39,688 nucleotides of DNA from JAFAHS01 sp046728175. GTDB lineage: Bacteria > Desulfobacterota > Binatia > Binatales > Binataceae. The notes under the pieces were generated by a model. The model was not told the DNA's origin, ran no database searches, and saw only the letters and a program-made list of their open reading frames with translations. Positions 18,158 through 26,666 of this stretch are shown here, piece after piece; position 1 is the first letter of the stretch; the number at the start of each line of letters is the position of its first letter. The DNA lies in the NCBI GenBank assembly GCA_046728175.1, contig JBKPEA010000085.1:1-39688 (forward strand), written 5' to 3'. Made by a program: the position numbers and the translations under genes.

Positions 18158-18813
18158 TGCGCAATCGCCATCGGCACCGTCACCTGGGTCGAGAAGGCCA
18201 GCGGCTCACCCCTGGGTCCGGCGAGGCTCAGATCGATGGACACCGCGACCGGCACCTGCCGCCCGGGCGACATGTTCTCGGAATTCCAGACCTGGTCCCA
18301 TTGCTCACCGTCAAAGTAGCGAAGCTTGAGGCTCAGCATCTTGTCGGCGACGATGATCGGCGCCGAGTTGGCGCCGCCGCCGAGGCCGCTGTACTGGGAG
18401 CGCTCGAGCAGGAACCATCCGCGATGGTTGGGGTTGCGGGCCGCCGTGTAAGTCACGATCTCTTCTGCGCCATAACCATCGAGCGATCGACGATGCCCCG
18501 GATCAAGCGTCGAAACGGTCAGCGTATTGACCGGAGAACCGCCCTGATACTTGGCGGCACCCAGGACCAGCACCCGGCTCGGAGCGAGCGGAGTCTGAAC
18601 GGCACCGCGAATCTCATTGCTCATTTGCCAAAGAATCGCCCGGCCACTGCGTTCGGAGTACAGGCGCGCTTCCGCGTGAAGCTTGCTGGTCGCCACCGCA
18701 TGAAACGATTGTGCGAGCATCACCACGATGAGTCCCAGGATTGCCATCGCCAGCACCATTTCGAGCAGGGTGAAGCCGCGCTCCGAGCGGAGGATTGGGT
18801 AACTGCGCATCAT
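18151..18813 (-). CDS. gspJ: type II secretion minor pseudopilin GspJ
   Basis: A 220-residue minor pseudopilin with class III signal RG followed by FTLLEMVLAMAIL, including mature Glu5. The size exceeds that of GspH and GspI, as is usual for GspJ, which forms the tip complex with GspI and GspK. I chose ATG 18813 because it overlaps the gspI stop as ATGA; a second ATG follows immediately at 18810. The frame is open far upstream, but that part is the shadow of gspI. GspJ rather than another minor pseudopilin is also supported by order (H, I, J, K). Confidence 0.9.
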   Translation of the reverse strand: MMRSYPILRSERGFTLLEMVLAMAILGLIVVMLAQSFHAVATSKLHAEARLYSERSGRAILWQMSNEIRGAVQTPLAPSRVLVLGAAKYQGGSPVNTLTVSTLDPGHRRSLDGYGAEEIVTYTAARNPNHRGWFLLERSQYSGLGGGANSAPIIVADKMLSLKLRYFDGEQWDQVWNSENMSPGRQVPVAVSIDLSLAGPRGEPLAFSTQVTVPMAIAQW

Positions 18814-19238
18814 TCTGCTGGTTCCGGAATCGGGTTGTGAAGGTATTCGGTTATCGAAAAATTGCGCGAGAACTTCGGCCCATAGGAGACAATGACCCTC
18901 ACCTTGCGCACGTCGGGGAAGACCCCTGATTCCAGGACGTCCCGTTCCCAGCGAAATTTCTGGTACTGACCGGGGAAATACCGCTCGAAATTTCCCCTGG
19001 TCACACCGAGTCGCGGGAACTGCTCGAGCTCGGCCTGGGTCATGATCGTCTGGCACAGCATTCCGGCACGCGCGATGTCCCGGCTGTGAATCACGCTCTC
19101 CAGGCTCTGATGATGCAGCGTAAGTAGCGCGAGCAATGCGATTCCCAGCACCGCCATCGCCACCATGACCTCCAGCAGCGTGAAACCAGCAGCCTCTCGG
19201 CCGTTAGCGATAGGAACCGGGCGACGACCGCAAATCAT
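18810..19238 (-). CDS. gspI: type II secretion minor pseudopilin GspI
   Basis: A 142-residue minor pseudopilin. The class III signal is AG followed by FTLLEVMVAMAVLGIALLAL, with mature Glu5 present. The leader before the cleavage site is about 18 residues, longer than the usual 6-10, but ATG 19238 overlaps the gspH stop (ATGA), which supports this start. The C-terminal region, with VRKVRVIVSYGPKF, fits the small globular domain of GspI. It probably nucleates the pseudopilus tip with GspJ and GspK. Confidence 0.88.
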   Translation of the reverse strand: MICGRRPVPIANGREAAGFTLLEVMVAMAVLGIALLALLTLHHQSLESVIHSRDIARAGMLCQTIMTQAELEQFPRLGVTRGNFERYFPGQYQKFRWERDVLESGVFPDVRKVRVIVSYGPKFSRNFSITEYLHNPIPEPAE

Positions 19239-19825
19239 CGCGTCAGCACCTGCGCCATCGAGAGGTCACCCTCGGCGACGATCACTCGGCCGGTCGCCGG
19301 ATTGAACGCCAAGGTCATCACGTGGCCCGACAAATCGACCATGTGGATGAGTGTGGCGTCTACGTACCCCTCCGGGTAGAACTGCGTCTCCACGGTGCCC
19401 ACGCTAAAGGTTCCGAGGTCGCCCACGGTCACGTCGCGGATCGCGATCGACGGTGGCATCGTGACCGGCGCACCGGCGCCGCTGTGGTCCGGACCGAACG
19501 AGGGGGTTGGCACCGCGTATGGGTCAAGTCGCATCACTCGGTAAACCTGATGATCGAGGTCGAAGACCAGCCGCAAAAAGACCTTCTGGGCGGACGCTTG
19601 GTCGAATAGGTAGGATGCGCGACCGGCCAGGCGGCGCGCCTCGCTTTTGAGGCGGGCCTTGCGGTAGCCGCCAGTGTACGGCACTGCGAGGGTGAACATC
19701 AGGGCCATGATAAAGATAACGATGGCAAGCTCGAGCAATGTGAACCCGGGCGCCGGGCTCAGGCGCACCTCGGTCGACCGCCTGGGCCTGGTCGCAAGGG
19801 GGCGCGGGAAACGCACGCTACTCAT
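19235..19825 (-). CDS. gspH: type II secretion minor pseudopilin GspH
   Basis: A 196-residue minor pseudopilin with signal PG followed by FTLLELAIVIFIMALMFTLAV (mature Glu5 present) after a 27-residue leader, then a beta-rich domain with VDLSGHVMTLAFNPATGRV. The length and beta-rich body fit GspH/FimT. It starts 7 bp after gspG and overlaps gspI by 4. The leader is unusually long and basic; no internal ATG offers a shorter one in the leader, so either the long leader is real or a non-ATG start is used. Confidence 0.88.
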   Translation of the reverse strand: MSSVRFPRPLATRPRRSTEVRLSPAPGFTLLELAIVIFIMALMFTLAVPYTGGYRKARLKSEARRLAGRASYLFDQASAQKVFLRLVFDLDHQVYRVMRLDPYAVPTPSFGPDHSGAGAPVTMPPSIAIRDVTVGDLGTFSVGTVETQFYPEGYVDATLIHMVDLSGHVMTLAFNPATGRVIVAEGDLSMAQVLTR

Positions 19826-19832
19826 GATTGGT

Positions 19833-20249
19833 TCAGGTGGAACTTCCGTCTATATCATCGGCGCTTTGCACGCCGTCAGGACCAAAGGACTTGAGCGCAT
19901 AGGTGCTACCGTCGCTTTGATAGAAATACTGATTGCCCCACGGATCGCTCGGAAGTTTTTCGATGTACCCACCTTGCTCGTAGTTGCTGGGAAGTCGCCC
20001 TCCGGTAGGCGGACTGACCAAAGCCTGCAGCCCCTGGTCGGTGGTAGGGTAAGAACCGTTGTCGAGATAGTAGCGATCCAGTGCCTGCTTCAACTCCTGG
20101 ATGTCGGCTTGAGCCTTGGTGCGCTTGGCGCGGTCGGCGACACCGCGCAGGCGGGGGACGACCATCAGGGCCAACAACCCGATGATCAGGATCACAACCA
20201 TGATCTCGATCAACGTGAAACCATCCTGGCCCTTGAACCTTCTGTTCAT
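19833..20249 (-). CDS. gspG: type II secretion major pseudopilin GspG
   Basis: 138-residue major pseudopilin, the repeating subunit of the periplasmic pseudopilus. The signal is MNRRFKGQDG followed by FTLIEIMVVILIIGLLALMVV, with cleavage after Gly10 and Glu5 in the mature protein. The globular part has the conserved YPTTDQGLQAL, LPSDPWGN and a C-terminal SFGPDGVQSADDI loop that binds calcium in GspG. ATG 20249 was chosen because it gives the standard short leader; the frame extends upstream inside gspF only. It starts 13 bp after the gspF stop. Confidence 0.96.
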   Translation of the reverse strand: MNRRFKGQDGFTLIEIMVVILIIGLLALMVVPRLRGVADRAKRTKAQADIQELKQALDRYYLDNGSYPTTDQGLQALVSPPTGGRLPSNYEQGGYIEKLPSDPWGNQYFYQSDGSTYALKSFGPDGVQSADDIDGSST

Positions 20250-20262
20250 CGCAAAGTACCCG

Positions 20263-21480
20263 CTACTGCATGATCTGGTTGAGCTGGAAAATCGGCAACA
20301 GCACCGCAAGCATCATGAACACGATAACAGCCGCCATCATGAGGGTCATCACGGGCTCTAGAATGGTGGTGACCTGGCTCAGCGAGTGCGCGACTTCGCG
20401 CTCATAATTGTCGGCGACCCGTTCCAGCATCCGCTCCAGCTCCCCTGACCGTTCCCCTACCCGGATCATCTCGATCAGCATGGGCGGAAACAGTTTGCTC
20501 TGCGAGAGGGTGTGCGCCATGCCATGGCCCTCGCGAATTTCCTCCCGGCTTTTTTCAATCGCCTCGCGCAACAGGCCGTTGGTGACAACCGCTTTGACCG
20601 CTTCGAGCGCTGGCAGCAACTGCACACCCGCCGCGAGCAGGGTCGCGAGGGTGCGCGCGAACCTTGCGCAGACGATTCGCACCACCGTCTGGCCAAGGTA
20701 CGGCAGCCGCAGAGTCATGCTGTCATAGAACCGCCGGCCGCGGGCGGTCGAGAGACCGTAGAGAATCCCGGCGGTCGCGCCGAGGAGAACGAGGGCGATC
20801 CACACCCAATAGCCGGTCAAGAACGACGACACCGCGATAAGGATTTGCGTCGCAAGCGGAAGTGCGGCGTGTTGTTGCTCGAAGATCGTCGCCACCTGCG
20901 GAACCACGTAGGTGACCAGAAATGTCATAATCGCCGCGCCGACGACCATCATGATGATCGGATAGGTGAGGGCGCCACGGACCTTGGCCATGAATTCCGC
21001 CTGCCGCTCGCTATAGTCGGCCAGCCGATCCAGTACCGCCTCCAGCGCCGCGGCCTGCTCGCCGGCACGCACCATGCCGACGTAAAGGTCCGAGAAGATA
21101 TGCGGATGCACCTTGAGCGCATCCGCGAGCGACGAGCCCTCGCGCACACGCTCGCGCACCTGTGACAGCATTCGCTTGACTGCCGCGCGCGAGCTCTGTT
21201 CGGCTAACGCTCCGAGCGCGTCAACCAGCTGTACCCCCGCCCCGAGCAGAGACCCGAGTTGCCGGGTCAGCAGGGCCAGGTCTCCCCCCGACATTCCGCG
21301 CCGGCGAAACGGGATTTCTCGCCTCAACCGCGGCTGTCCGACGATCTCTTCGGCAAGGTCGGTGGGAAACACTCCCGAGCCGCGCAATTTCTCGCGTGCG
21401 GTGCGCGCGCTGTCGGCGTCGATCACGCCAGAAACCGAACGGCCTTCGGTCGATAGTCCGCGGTACGCAAAAACCGGCAT
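20263..21480 (-). CDS. gspF: type II secretion inner-membrane protein GspF
   Basis: A 405-residue polytopic platform protein. Two homologous GspF domains of about 120 residues are visible (from LLTRQLGSLLGAGVQL and from ARFARTLATLLAAGVQLL), each followed by hydrophobic helices; the last helix is near the C-terminus (MMAAVIVFMMLAVLLPIF). ATG 21480 (MPVFAYRGL) matches the family N-terminus; the open frame upstream overlaps gspE and is not coding. It starts 17 bp after gspE. GspF connects the ATPase GspE with the pseudopilus base. Confidence 0.95.
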   Translation of the reverse strand: MPVFAYRGLSTEGRSVSGVIDADSARTAREKLRGSGVFPTDLAEEIVGQPRLRREIPFRRRGMSGGDLALLTRQLGSLLGAGVQLVDALGALAEQSSRAAVKRMLSQVRERVREGSSLADALKVHPHIFSDLYVGMVRAGEQAAALEAVLDRLADYSERQAEFMAKVRGALTYPIIMMVVGAAIMTFLVTYVVPQVATIFEQQHAALPLATQILIAVSSFLTGYWVWIALVLLGATAGILYGLSTARGRRFYDSMTLRLPYLGQTVVRIVCARFARTLATLLAAGVQLLPALEAVKAVVTNGLLREAIEKSREEIREGHGMAHTLSQSKLFPPMLIEMIRVGERSGELERMLERVADNYEREVAHSLSQVTTILEPVMTLMMAAVIVFMMLAVLLPIFQLNQIMQ

Positions 21481-21497
21481 GGTCGGGAGGGCAAGTA

Positions 21498-23213
21498 CTA
21501 GACGACTTCTTCCTGGGTCTGGCGCAGAAGTTCCTCGATGGTGGTCTCCCCGGCCAGGATTCGCTCCGCGCCGTCCTGGCGCAGCAGCTTCATGCCCAAC
21601 GAGGTGCAGTGGCGGCGCAGAGTAGCGGCGTCGCTGTTTTCCATTACCAGCGCGCGGATCTCGTCGTCTACTACCATCAATTCCTGAATCGCAAGGCGTC
21701 CGCGATACCCGCTGTTGCGGCACGCGCGGCATCCCTTGGCCCGATAGATCTGCTTCTCCATATGCGACGCGTACAGTCCGATACGAGCCAGCTCGGCTTC
21801 GGTGGGCGAGTAGGGTTCGCGACACTCCGGGCACAGGCGCCGAACCAGGCGCTGCGCGAGCACCGCGAGGATCGAGGACGAGACCAGGAACGGTTCGATC
21901 CCGAAATCGAGTAAGCGGCTCACCGCGCCAAAAGAATCATTGGTATGCAAGGTGGAGAACACCAGGTGCCCGGTGAGTGCGGATTGAATCGCAATTCCCG
22001 CGGTTTGTCCGTCGCGGATTTCGCCAACCATGATCACGTCCGGGTCCTGCCGGAGAATCGAACGCAATCCGCTCGCGAACGTCAATTCGATCTTCGGGTT
22101 TACCTGCATCTGGCCGACGCCGCGCAGCTGGTACTCGATCGGGTCCTCGATGGTGATGATGTTCTTCTCCGGGGAATTGATACGGCTCAGGCACGCGTAC
22201 AGGGTCGTGGACTTACCCGAGCCGGTGGGTCCCGTCGCCAGAATGATCCCGTGGCTCTGGCGGATGAGCCGATCGAGCTTGCGCAAGTTCTCGCCGGAAA
22301 ACCCCAGGTGGTCGAGGTTGAAGTCGACGGCCTGCCCGGCGCGATCGAGCAGACGCAGGACCAGTCGCTCGCCGAAGTTGGTTGGGATGGTGGAGACGCG
22401 GATATCGATGTCGCGGCCCGCGATGCGCAGCCGGATACGTCCATCCTGGGGCAGCCGTTTCTCTGCGATATTGAGGCCCGCCATGACTTTTACGCGCGAG
22501 GTTATCGCTGGCTGAAAGCGCTTGGACGGTTCCAGGACGTCGTAGAGCATGCCATCGACCCGGAAGCGGACCACCATCTCGAGCTCGAACACTTCAATAT
22601 GGATATCGCTGGCGCGGTCCTTGACCGCTTGCGAAAGAATCCCGTTGACCAGCTTGATAATCGGTGCCGAATCGTCGGCATCCAACAGGTCGCGCGGCTC
22701 GGCCGCCAGCTCGCTTGCGACCACGTCGAGGCGTTCCTCATCGAGGTCGAACATCAGTTCTTCGGCGGTGGTGGTGGTTGCGTTGTCGTAGGCGCGGTTG
22801 ATGGCCTCATTAATCACTTCCATCGGCGCCAGCACCGGCAGCACGGGAGCGCCGAACAGGATGTGCAGGTCGTCGAGGGGCTGGTAGTTGGCCGGGTCAG
22901 CGATCGCGACGGTTACCCCGGCATCGTCGGCGTGCAGCGGCAGCAGATGATTCTTTTTCGCGTAGTTGATGGGGACCTTGGTGACCAGGGTGTGATCGAG
23001 CGCGTGCTCATCGATGTGCGCCTGGAAGGGCATGCGGTATTCCTGCGCCAGCGCCCGAGCAAGGCGCTGGGGTTCAAGCGCACCCATTTCCACCAGAACT
23101 TCGGCCAGTTCCTGGCCCGGCTTGCGCCGTTGCCGTGCCTTATCGAGGTCTTGCGCTGATACCCAGGAACGATCGAGCAGAATGCTCTCGAAGCTCTTAC
23201 TCGCGGTAGCCAT
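21498..23213 (-). CDS. gspE: type II secretion ATPase GspE
   Basis: A 571-residue secretion ATPase and the first gene of the gsp operon. An N-terminal GspE/MshEN-like region (about 1-145) is followed by the ATPase core: Walker A GPTGSGKST (328-336), the Asp-box region TIEDPIEY (354-361), Walker B DVIMVGEIRD (392-401) and the His-box region STLHTND (420-426). The zinc-binding tetracysteine of GspE is intact (Cys461, 464, 495, 498). ATG 23213 is followed by MATASKSFESILLD. No good Shine-Dalgarno is seen; a 10-bp palindrome GAGAATTCTC (23216-23225) lies just before the start. It powers pseudopilus assembly from the cytoplasm. Confidence 0.96.
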   Translation of the reverse strand: MATASKSFESILLDRSWVSAQDLDKARQRRKPGQELAEVLVEMGALEPQRLARALAQEYRMPFQAHIDEHALDHTLVTKVPINYAKKNHLLPLHADDAGVTVAIADPANYQPLDDLHILFGAPVLPVLAPMEVINEAINRAYDNATTTTAEELMFDLDEERLDVVASELAAEPRDLLDADDSAPIIKLVNGILSQAVKDRASDIHIEVFELEMVVRFRVDGMLYDVLEPSKRFQPAITSRVKVMAGLNIAEKRLPQDGRIRLRIAGRDIDIRVSTIPTNFGERLVLRLLDRAGQAVDFNLDHLGFSGENLRKLDRLIRQSHGIILATGPTGSGKSTTLYACLSRINSPEKNIITIEDPIEYQLRGVGQMQVNPKIELTFASGLRSILRQDPDVIMVGEIRDGQTAGIAIQSALTGHLVFSTLHTNDSFGAVSRLLDFGIEPFLVSSSILAVLAQRLVRRLCPECREPYSPTEAELARIGLYASHMEKQIYRAKGCRACRNSGYRGRLAIQELMVVDDEIRALVMENSDAATLRRHCTSLGMKLLRQDGAERILAGETTIEELLRQTQEEVV

Positions 23214-23357
23214 TAGAGAATTCTCGGCATAAAGGTGCGAACCGGCGACGGGTTTCGAACAACCGTATTATGCCCTCCGGCCATTCGCGAATTGCGGTTC
23301 CGCGCCAATTACACATGATGGCGCAGTGGCGTTGCAAGCAAGTTCCCGTTGCATTCT

Positions 23358-23807
23358 TTAGTAGTGGCTTGATTGGCCAGACGTACTACCTGGACCCAAA
23401 ATTGCACCACCGTTGATTCCCGCCCCGAAACCCGACCTTTCCTTGGGGGGCATCGTATGCTCGGCTTCGTACCAGGAGACGAGTTTGCCGTCGGTAAACT
23501 TCAGATCGAGAAAGGTTCCCTTGTCACCTTCCTTGGTCGAGGTGTACAGCAGGGCCGCCGTAATATCGTTGGAATTCGGCTTGTAGGCGTAGCTCCAAAC
23601 TTCGGTCGTATCGCTGGGATATTGGCGCAAAGAAGGTTCACCGAACTGATTGTGAACCTGCGACATCGACTCGCCCGGTTTGAGCTGGTCGGACATGTGC
23701 GAAGCTTTGATGCGGGTGCCGGCCTGGTAGAAAACCCCGCATCCGGCGAGATTTCCGAACCATATTGCCAGTAACACTCGCGGAATAATTGGGGCACGCC
23801 GAAGCAT
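23358..23807 (-). CDS. BamE/SmpA-like lipoprotein
   Basis: 149-residue predicted lipoprotein upstream of gspE on the same strand (144 bp apart). The signal peptide ends in the lipobox LAGC, with acylated Cys23. The body contains a pattern like the SmpA/OmlA (BamE) fold: LKPGESMSQVHNQFGEPS, then VWSYAYKPN and LDLKFTDGKLVSW, the usual two-helix plus three-strand order. The C-terminal tail is Gly/Ser-rich and probably disordered. ATG 23807 gives a normal lipoprotein signal; a TTG at 23843 in the same frame is an alternative. The role is unknown; it may be part of envelope assembly, or possibly help the secretin of the neighbouring secretion system, which is speculation. Confidence 0.72.
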   Translation of the reverse strand: MLRRAPIIPRVLLAIWFGNLAGCGVFYQAGTRIKASHMSDQLKPGESMSQVHNQFGEPSLRQYPSDTTEVWSYAYKPNSNDITAALLYTSTKEGDKGTFLDLKFTDGKLVSWYEAEHTMPPKERSGFGAGINGGAILGPGSTSGQSSHY

Positions 23808-24184
23808 CGCCCGGATTCTGTTGGGCAAGCGGGACGTTGTCAACGCCGCTCTTCAACCGGTCACCAAGCGCGGGCGCGCCGGTCACGACGCAACCCCGCA
23901 TGGCGAAACCGCCGAACCCCGATCGCTCGCGATCGCTAAAAAATAGTTTCATTTTTCGAACGGTGTATGCGTCCCTTTCCGCTATCGTCACGGAGAGCGG
24001 TCGCGCAGCGAGCCAGGGACCCAAATGCACTTTTCTCGGCAGTCAGTTCCCGACCCGGGAACGTTTTCTGGGCAAGCGCACTTTCAACACTATCACCAGG
24101 AAGAGTGGTGGCTTTCCGGCACAGGCGACTGGCCGAGGGGGTGTGCTATACAAAATCTGATGATAGCAAGCATGGGAGACCCGG
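23808..24184. other. intergenic region between divergent lipoprotein and small gene
   Basis: About 375 bp. Overlapping short frames on both strands have no family-like content. A TGCTATACA sequence at 24144-24152 could be an extended -10 element for the small gene at 24185, but no -35 is evident. GGGAGA at 24174-24179 is that gene's ribosome-binding site. Confidence 0.4.
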
Positions 24185-24427
24185 ATGCCTCGCAGGCTTC
24201 ATCTGGTTAAAGGCGCTTCCCAGCGGGGCGCGTTGGTCTATGGGATGAGAATTTTTGACGGCCAGGTTGCATCGGTTGAAGATGCACGTGTCACCCTCAT
24301 GGATGGAAATTCAGGCCGCGTAGCCATGCACTATATAGAAGGAACGCGCGCGCAAATCCGGCGTCAGCTGATGCAGAGCATCGACGCCTTCTTCGAACTG
24401 CTCGATGAGCCCGTGGAACGGAAGTGA
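24185..24427 (+). CDS. small conserved-looking protein of unknown function, coupled to a crotonase gene
   Basis: An 80-residue protein I do not recognise. It starts at ATG 24185 with GGGAGA 5 bases upstream. The sequence is basic at the N-terminus (MPRRLHLVKG), mixed in the middle (RIFDGQVASVEDARVTLMDG, compatible with a short beta hairpin) and helical at the C-terminus (RRQLMQSIDAFFELLDEP). No signal peptide, membrane helix or cysteine is present. Its TGA is 7 bp before the crotonase start and the GTGAGGAG around its stop serves as that gene's ribosome-binding site, so the two are cotranscribed. A regulatory or accessory role in acyl-CoA metabolism is only a guess from position. Confidence 0.6.
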   Translation: MPRRLHLVKGASQRGALVYGMRIFDGQVASVEDARVTLMDGNSGRVAMHYIEGTRAQIRRQLMQSIDAFFELLDEPVERK

Positions 24428-24434
24428 GGAGCCA

Positions 24435-25214
24435 ATGAAGCTGGAATTCATCAAGTATGAAAAGCGTGACCATATCGCCTACGTCACCTTTAACCGCCCC
24501 GAGCGGATGAACGCCCTGCATCCCGCGTGTCATGTCGAGATGGATCAGGTGTGGGATGATTTCGTCGCCGACCGCTCGATGTGGGTTGCGATTGCAACCG
24601 GTGCCGGCGACAAGGCGTTCTCCGCCGGGAACGACCTGCGCTGGACGGCCGAGCATCGCGGCGAGCAGCCGATGCGGTCGCAGGGTGGTTTTGCAGGAAT
24701 AACCGCGCGCTACGATATCTTCAAGCCGATTATCGCGGCAGTGAATGGTTTTGCGCTGGGCGGTGGATTTGAAATCGCGCTTTCCTGCGACATTATCATC
24801 GCGGCAGAGCATGCGCGCTTCGGATTGCCGGAACCACGCGTAGGGCTAATGGCAGCGGCCGGTGGAGTCCATCGGCTCCCGCGCCATATTCCGCTCAAAA
24901 TCGCGATGGGCATGATGCTGACCGGCAAACATATTACGGCGCACGAGGCGCACAAGTGGGGTATCGTTAATGAGGTGGTACCCTTAAAGGATCTGATCAC
25001 TACTTCGGAGCGATGGGCGCACGAAATCATGGAATGCTCGCCGCTCTCGGTGCAGGCCAGCAAGGAAGCCGCGCTCACCGGGCTAGGGCTCCCGGTCGAA
25101 GAGGCTATCGCGAAGCACTACGAGGGTCAGGCGCGGCTGTTCCGATCTAAAGACGCGGTTGAGGGGCCGCTGGCATTTTCGCAGAAGCGCAAACCCAACT
25201 GGACCGGCGAATAG
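24435..25214 (+). CDS. enoyl-CoA hydratase/isomerase (crotonase) family protein
   Basis: 259-residue crotonase. It has FSAGNDL (62-68) and ALGGG (107-111) for the oxyanion hole, and both catalytic glutamates: Glu113 in GGGFEIAL and Glu133 in GLPEPRVG. I chose ATG 24435 because GAGGAG lies 4 bases upstream; the frame opens at 24405 inside the preceding gene. The C-terminal FSQKRKPNWTGE ending is shared with the crotonase at 9738, so the two are paralogues, though otherwise clearly diverged. Cotranscribed with the 80-residue protein. Likely hydrates a short or medium enoyl-CoA; the exact substrate is unknown. Confidence 0.92.
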   Translation: MKLEFIKYEKRDHIAYVTFNRPERMNALHPACHVEMDQVWDDFVADRSMWVAIATGAGDKAFSAGNDLRWTAEHRGEQPMRSQGGFAGITARYDIFKPIIAAVNGFALGGGFEIALSCDIIIAAEHARFGLPEPRVGLMAAAGGVHRLPRHIPLKIAMGMMLTGKHITAHEAHKWGIVNEVVPLKDLITTSERWAHEIMECSPLSVQASKEAALTGLGLPVEEAIAKHYEGQARLFRSKDAVEGPLAFSQKRKPNWTGE

Positions 25215-25713
25215 GCCATGGGAGACCTGTGGAGGGCTGGTGAACTCGCACAGTCGATGGTAGTTATCGCCACGACCGTCGGCTTCCCGCCCTTCAACAG
25301 TGGCGCTTTCTGGGGAATCATGAGCCTGTGGGGCATCGTATCGATCTTGTTCGATGATGAAACTCCGCGGGGGGTTCCCGGCATGGAAGATTTGTCAGCC
25401 CATCCAAGGCACGACACGCAGGGTCAGCATTCGTAACGTCATCTGAGCGCCCATCTCTAGGAGTGTCCCGGCTCTGCCGCGGGCCTCGACGCGCTCGCCG
25501 CCGACTGAGGCGGCCTCTGTGCCGCAAGGACCGAGACGGCCACAGAGGTCACCTGATCGCGAATTCCAGACCGGGCCGTCTCCCGTCGGCTCTGCATTAA
25601 TCCGAAGGATTCTTGGATATTTCGATCCCACACGCTTCCGGGGTCGCCATCTTCGTGCTCCAAGAGAACGGTACGCTTCGAATGAAATTGACGTCGGAAA
25701 GGAAGAGCCAAGG
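25215..25713. other. 500-bp convergent intergenic region
   Basis: Lies between the crotonase (+) and the broken crotonase (-). Frames here are short or mere extensions of antisense frames. One 72-codon frame starts 3 bp after the crotonase stop (25218) and has a hydrophobic middle, but no ribosome-binding site and no homologue I know. The region also contains a hairpin at 25514-25548. Confidence 0.45.
25514..25548. terminator. candidate bidirectional hairpin between convergent genes
   Basis: Inverted repeat CCTCTGTG...CACAGAGG (8 bp), extended by CCG/CGG across a single bulged C, with a 12-base loop. Position between convergent genes suits a terminator, but neither side has a T-tract. Confidence 0.3.
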
Positions 25714-26592
25714 CTATCGCGATTTACTTTTTCGGCGTCGGCTCCTGGAGCGGGGTCCCGAACCATAGTCGGAAAATGGCTCGTCACGTTCACGTACCGC
25801 CTGACGAAAACCCGCCTCCTGCGCGCGCTGCACGAAATCGAGACCCTCCTGCGTATGCCGCGCAACTCCATCGAAAAACGATCCCAGCAGCCGCGAAGTC
25901 GCAAAGCCCATCTGCTCCGCGGTGTGATTGCACAGCAGTTTCAGCATCTGGAGTTGGTTGAGTGGTACCCGTGCCATCCGCTCCGCAAACCCGGTCGCAT
26001 GTTCGAGAAGCTTTCTCTCGGGCACGGTTTCAAGGATTAGTCCGATTCGCGCGGCCTCGGGCGCGGGGATTTCGTCACCGGTTAGCAGATATCGCTTGGC
26101 CCGTTCTAATCCCATTCGATAAACCCACATCGCAGTCGTGGGTGTTCCCCACACCCGCGACGGCGGATAACCGAACGAAGCAGTTTCCGCCGCGATTATC
26201 AGGTCCGCACACAACACCATGTCGGTGCCGCCGCCGATACACCATCCCTGAACGGCAGCGACCACAGGTTTGCTGGCGTACCAGAGCCTCAGGTAGGTGT
26301 TTTACGTAACGTGAAATCATGTGATAGTCCGCGACTGAGTCCCATGCTCGCTCGTGGGATCCCTCCGCGATCTGCGCTTGCGTGGAAGTGTCCAGCCGGT
26401 AGCCCGCGCAAAACGCGTCGCCCTCGGCCCGCAACAGAATCACGCGAACCCCCCCCGGTCGGAATCCGCCTCGTCGATGGCTGCGGCGAGTTCATCGCGA
26501 AACTCGGGGGTGATGGTGTTGTACTCGGCGGCACGCGTCAGAACTATCGATCGCACGCCGTTGTGAGTGCCGGTCCTTAGCGTCTTGCCCAT
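25714..26592 (-). pseudogene. crotonase family gene broken by two frameshifts
   Basis: The start is ATG 26592 (MGKTLRTGTHNG, then VLTRAAEYNTITPEFRDEL, a normal crotonase N-terminus). Frame is lost at a run of eight C (26449-26456; G on the coding strand), and a stop follows five codons on. The protein continues in another frame (ILLRAEGDAFCAGYRLD) until about 26299, where one extra base returns it to the first frame for KPVVAAVQGWCIGGGTDM and the remainder. The C-terminal part looks undamaged. Unlike the other two crotonases, the first catalytic Glu is Asp (GGGTDM) and the second is replaced (GYPPSRVWG), so the parent belonged to an atypical, perhaps non-hydratase, subgroup. It could be a real pseudogene, a phase-variable gene or a homopolymer sequencing error. 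Confidence 0.82.
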
Positions 26593-26666
26593 CGCCAAAC
26601 CCTCCCGCCGCGAATATAGGGGCGTAGTTGTCAGCGACAGGGTAGAGCAGAGCTCTCGGGACCGCT

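Noticed and set aside
21945..23159. 404-codon frame antisense to gspE
   Set aside because: Same shadow effect; the opposite strand encodes a full GspE with all motifs.
25218..25436. 72-codon frame 3 bp after the crotonase stop, with a hydrophobic middle
   Set aside because: No ribosome-binding site, no family resemblance, and the next bases look non-coding; kept only as a remark on the intergenic region.
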